DNA of 35,412 nt from an uncultured Collinsella sp. (GTDB taxonomy: Bacteria; Actinomycetota; Coriobacteriia; Coriobacteriales; Coriobacteriaceae), in assembly GCA_902489775.1 (NCBI GenBank), contig CABUBH010000019.1, forward strand, positions 1 through 35,412, given 5' to 3'. The notes beneath the pieces are model-generated. The model was not told where the DNA came from and made no database searches. It worked only from the letters and a program-made list of their open reading frames with translations. A program made the position numbers and the translations under genes. Numbering within the stretch: the first letter of the stretch is position 1; each line of letters opens with the position of its first letter. Of this stretch, positions 32,778 through 35,412 are shown piece after piece.

Positions 32778-32921
32778 TTATTTTCGAAGGGATTTCAGAG
32801 TTTTATCCTTCCTAGCCTTACGCCCATCAGAATTCCTAAGTGTGCCTGTTGGGAGGTCATGCTTCTTCTCGTAAGTACCAACCGTACAATCGCTTCTTGT
32901 TTTCCTGACTTTGCCAAACAT
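32778..32921 (-). CDS. 47-residue basic protein with two similar halves
   Basis: The start at 32921 has a perfect AGGAGG six bases upstream, and a perfect TATAAT lies at 32946-32951, so the gene appears to have its own promoter although the -35 is not clear. The protein is very basic and made of two related motifs, RKTRSDCTVGTYEKK (residues 6-20) and RKARKDKTLKSLRK (34-47), sharing the pattern RKxRxDxT. It has no signal peptide or membrane segment. Similar small KTRSDxTVGT proteins occur in gut bacteria as far as I recall, without known function. It lies 250 bases downstream of the retron reverse transcriptase on the same strand; a link to the retron is only a possibility. Confidence 0.65.
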   Translation of the reverse strand: MFGKVRKTRSDCTVGTYEKKHDLPTGTLRNSDGRKARKDKTLKSLRK

Positions 32922-33171
32922 ATCTTTCCTCCTTAATTGGACGTAATTATAGCCGTGAAACAAACCGGCAGCGAACAACCTACCGTGCAGCATCGACATA
33001 ATCAGGGCACGCAGCGACAACAGAACGTCCGAATTCAAAGCGAGACGGGTTCCCGAGGGGAAATGTAAGCGCAAGAGAAGCTATGCCCATGAAGCCCCTC
33101 TCGATGGAGACGAGAGAGAAGAAAGCGCGGATTGGCAACCATTGGAACGTCTTTCGCGACACCGCCATCCA

Positions 33172-34128
33172 TCACCCATAGGCGAGCTCCATTAGTGCAG
33201 GCATAACGCCTCCGCTAGACACAGCCTTGCCATAGCTCGCATACTTAGCTAAAAGCGCGTTGTAATAATCCGGTTCAACCTGTTTGCAAAAGCTCAAGTG
33301 GCCTAAAACGCGATGGGCGTGATTACGATCGCACTCGCGCATAAGCACCTGGTATAAGGAGCGCTTTAGCTCTGCTTTTCTTTGAGGCCCCAGCCGAAGG
33401 ACGCCATCGCAGTCGAGATAGATGCCCGTGATTTTACGTAGGTGCCCTCGTCCAAAACAGCGAGTTTTGTCCTTATTCAGATCAAAACCCTTTTGCTTTA
33501 GGCGGTCATCGACAATAGTTGAAATCTCCGCAGAGTCTATCCATTCAGTTGATGAAATGCAGATGTCGTCAGAGTATCGCGAGTAGACGAATCTTTCGCC
33601 TAGTCTAGCTGCAATCTCATGGTCAAACGAAGCCATTATGCGATTGGCAATAAAGGGCGAACACGGAGAACCCGTTGCAAGAGAACCTCGATAACATGAT
33701 AAAGCTACGAGAAGATCGACATCGTCTGCAGTAAGACGCAAGCGAGATTCAGCGTTTGTCGACCGATATGTTCCCCCTGAAAACAAATTCCTGACCATTT
33801 TCTGGGTGCAGGACTCAAAGAAATGGCAAATATCAAGCAGGAGAAAATGACTGCTATTAGCGTGAAGCCTGGCATTATGGCAGACGCTTGAGCCCTTTTC
33901 GTAGGCTGTAGCGTAAGGGAGATCTATATCAAACTCCGTATTTATATAGTCCGATATCCAACACTGGACGAGCTTCAAATCTGGTTGAGGCGCAACGATC
34001 TTTCTCCCACCGGCAGAAAAACAGTGATACTTATCCGTCGTTGAGCTCGCAAGGTCCAGTAGCTGACGATTTGTCATTCCAAGATCGAAGCAAATTCTAT
34101 CCGCAATAGACACCGGCAACGCCTCCAT
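33172..34128 (-). CDS. retron reverse transcriptase
   Basis: A 318-residue reverse transcriptase with the retron-specific features. NARLH at 85-89 is the NAxxH motif of region X. LLLDICHFF (97-105) is the metal-binding motif A. ATGSPCSP at 151-158 is the dNTP-contacting block. YSDD at 185-188 is the catalytic pair, in place of the more usual YADD. KITGIYL (232-238) matches the VTG block of region Y with Ile for Val. The enzyme would copy the msd part of the RNA at 35123-35294 into branched msDNA. It overlaps the effector gene by 32 bases; ATG 34128 is used here, with GTG 34113 (GGAGG eight bases upstream) an alternative. Size and motifs exclude group II intron maturases. Confidence 0.93.
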   Translation of the reverse strand: MEALPVSIADRICFDLGMTNRQLLDLASSTTDKYHCFSAGGRKIVAPQPDLKLVQCWISDYINTEFDIDLPYATAYEKGSSVCHNARLHANSSHFLLLDICHFFESCTQKMVRNLFSGGTYRSTNAESRLRLTADDVDLLVALSCYRGSLATGSPCSPFIANRIMASFDHEIAARLGERFVYSRYSDDICISSTEWIDSAEISTIVDDRLKQKGFDLNKDKTRCFGRGHLRKITGIYLDCDGVLRLGPQRKAELKRSLYQVLMRECDRNHAHRVLGHLSFCKQVEPDYYNALLAKYASYGKAVSSGGVMPALMELAYG

Positions 34129-35104
34129 ACCCCATTGATCTCTTGCGAAGGATTACCCGCGCCCTCATGTTTGAGAAATCTTGGTCTTCGCTTCCCTTAA
34201 ACATGAAATAGGAATCGAGGTGTATCGTGCTTTTAATCAAATAATCCGGACCCCTATTGCATCTCACTTTAGAAACAAGACCGGTAGCTCTCATCATGCA
34301 GCAAACATCCGACCAAGATATCGGAACGCCGGCATTTTTCATATCCGCATTTAAAATGGGCGAGTAAATTTTGAGCTTACTAGCACGGAAGCCTTTGGAC
34401 GCACAGTATATCGTTCGTAAATCGGCCTCTGACATGGGGCCCAATATTTGGAGCAAATCAAGCAGCTCATGAACGAGCGAGCCGACGTTAATCTCGGACT
34501 CGTCTCGATTGATCATCTTTCTACCGACCTTTAAGCTAGCCTTACCCCGCTTGATAGCATTAGCACCAATAAGGGACCTTAGTTCAGAAACAAAGCGGCA
34601 CAAGTCAGGCGACGACATCGGGTTATTTAAGTCAAGGTAAAAGACCTTGTTAAGCGAAGATTCGCCGGTGGCTATTTCTTTCACTGGCCCGTCAATCAAG
34701 AAGCTCCGAGAACCCTTATATTGTTTACCAACAGCAACAGAGGTAATCCAGGCAGCATGAGGCAAGGCGGAGAAGGCACCCAACTCACAAAAGGATCCGC
34801 AGCTCTCTGCAAAAATCAATATCCAGTCAGATATATCGGCAAGCATGGCCTCTTGCTGAAGTAAATTAAGTCTCGAACCGTCCATTTCCGCCGCTACGTC
34901 TTCGGCAGTAAGACAGAAAACGTTTTTAAGAGCCTCGGTATGATTGTTGGACACATAAGCCCTAAAGAATCGTCGAGAGGAGTAAAGACTCTGATCACCG
35001 CCACAGGGAAAGATAAACAAGGGCAGTTTATTAACGTCTCGATTAACCCTCAGATGATTTTTGAGGATATTCAAATCAGTTGTACTGATACAGTCGCAGA
35101 GCAT
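34097..35104 (-). CDS. retron effector, nucleoside-deoxyribosyltransferase-like (Ec86/Eco1 type)
   Basis: The N-terminal half carries the blocks of the Ec86 effector: FPCGGD (residues 32-37), ILIFAESCGSFCELGAFS (95-112) with the likely catalytic Glu, and RSFLIDGPV soon after. These are the nucleotide-binding blocks of nucleoside deoxyribosyltransferase-like folds. The C-terminal half (about 190-300) looks like a winged helix, as in Ec86. The Eco1 effector has been reported to act on NAD+ when released from the msDNA complex, so an abortive-infection toxin is likely. I chose ATG 35104 because CGAGGTG precedes it and it lies 18 bases after the RNA's a2 end; a longer frame from 35137 would run through a2. 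Confidence 0.88.
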   Translation of the reverse strand: MLCDCISTTDLNILKNHLRVNRDVNKLPLFIFPCGGDQSLYSSRRFFRAYVSNNHTEALKNVFCLTAEDVAAEMDGSRLNLLQQEAMLADISDWILIFAESCGSFCELGAFSALPHAAWITSVAVGKQYKGSRSFLIDGPVKEIATGESSLNKVFYLDLNNPMSSPDLCRFVSELRSLIGANAIKRGKASLKVGRKMINRDESEINVGSLVHELLDLLQILGPMSEADLRTIYCASKGFRASKLKIYSPILNADMKNAGVPISWSDVCCMMRATGLVSKVRCNRGPDYLIKSTIHLDSYFMFKGSEDQDFSNMRARVILRKRSMGYGGVAGVYCG

Positions 35105-35122
35105 TGCACCTCGATTCCAATA

Positions 35123-35294
35123 GGGACAAGGCCGCACAGTCCGTGCATATGTTCATTCCGTAGGCACGGATTTGGGTCCGTGGCTATGGAATGAACATAT
35201 GCACGGACCCAAATTGGTGAAAACGTCTCAGTCCATCTTTAACAGAGGACTCGCTCCGATCGGGGCAATCAATGACTAGCTGCGACCTTGTCTC
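35123..35294 (-). ncRNA. retron msr-msd RNA
   Basis: The ends pair as a1 (35281-35294, GAGACAAGGTCGCA) and a2 (35123-35136, TGCGGCCTTGTCCC) over 14 positions with one G-U and one mismatch. Directly after a1 comes AGC, whose G at 35280 is the expected branch point. The msr part holds a small hairpin (AGTCC/GGACT, about 35234-35255). The msd part is a 21-bp perfect stem (35188-35208 with 35139-35159) enclosing a second hairpin CACGGA/TCCGTG with loop CCCAAA. Order RNA, effector, reverse transcriptase on one strand is that of Ec86. Exact 5' and 3' ends are not fixed by sequence alone. Confidence 0.87.
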
Positions 35295-35311
35295 AAGTAA
35301 CTTTACCATCA

Positions 35312-35339
35312 ATTAATGTCTTAGACTGGGCGTTGGCAA
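35312..35339 (-). promoter_or_regulatory. candidate retron promoter
   Basis: TTGCCA (35334-35339) and ATTAAT (35312-35317) on the minus strand are 16 bases apart, about 18 bases before a1. The -10 matches only four of six positions. From 35340 to the window end I see no further feature. Confidence 0.45.
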
Positions 35340-35412
35340 GCTTTAAATGCCAAAGCAGACACACCTTGATTATCGACTTTATCCGAACACCTCCCACATT
35401 CATCCGCACATG

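Noticed and set aside
32980..33168. 62-codon frame directly after the reverse transcriptase
   Set aside because: It has no ribosome binding site and no recognisable motif; it may be chance, though a decayed gene cannot be excluded.
35123..35294. CRISPR-like or attachment-site repeat at the window end
   Set aside because: There is one inverted pair, not direct repeats with spacers, and the a1/a2 pairing plus the RT gene explains it as retron RNA.

Overview
The window reads as chromosome of a Collinsella-like member of the Coriobacteriia (high-GC Actinobacteria from the gut). This rests on the GC-rich core genes, the order rimP-nusA-infB-rbfA-nrnA-truB-ribF-dnaG-rpoD on one strand, GTG starts and AGGAGG-type ribosome binding sites. 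The genus is inferred from memory of family resemblance, not from a search.

Region 1 (1-12 kb) holds two tandem tRNA-Asn genes (one cut by the window edge) and a long minus-strand housekeeping operon for translation, ribosome maturation, RNA turnover, flavin cofactors, the primase and the primary sigma factor. The operon has a clear promoter upstream of rimP, followed within about 50 bases by an intrinsic terminator that lies before the rimP start. This looks like an attenuator in front of nusA and infB.

Region 2 (12-18.7 kb) holds a plus-strand lipoprotein, leuS with a large palindrome in its leader, guaB, a short ModE/LysR-type DNA-binding protein, and a degenerate cystathionine-synthase-like PLP protein.

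Region 3 (18.7-29.8 kb) is a tightly overlapping minus-strand exopolysaccharide operon of the Gram-positive Pel type: pelD (SDR-TM-GAF-degenerate GGDEF with an RxxD site), pelE, a DUF2194 deacetylase (pelA-like) broken by one in-frame TAG, pelF and pelG. It continues into a CotH-family lipoprotein, a VTC-type polyphosphate polymerase and a DUF4956 membrane protein. The products would make, modify and export a cationic polysaccharide under c-di-GMP control.

Region 4 (29.9-35.4 kb) is AT-richer accessory DNA. It carries a three-gene toxin-antitoxin-chaperone module (MqsR toxin, MqsA antitoxin with a C-terminal extension, SecB-like chaperone) with a promoter set in two palindromic operators. Next come about 1.5 kb of decayed genes and inverted repeats, and a 47-residue basic protein made of two similar halves. 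Last is a complete retron resembling type II-A (Ec86/Eco1): a structured msr-msd RNA with matching a1/a2 ends, a nucleoside-deoxyribosyltransferase-like effector, and a reverse transcriptase with the retron NAxxH motif. The retron RNA, read at both strand and fold level, is the most notable element of the window.
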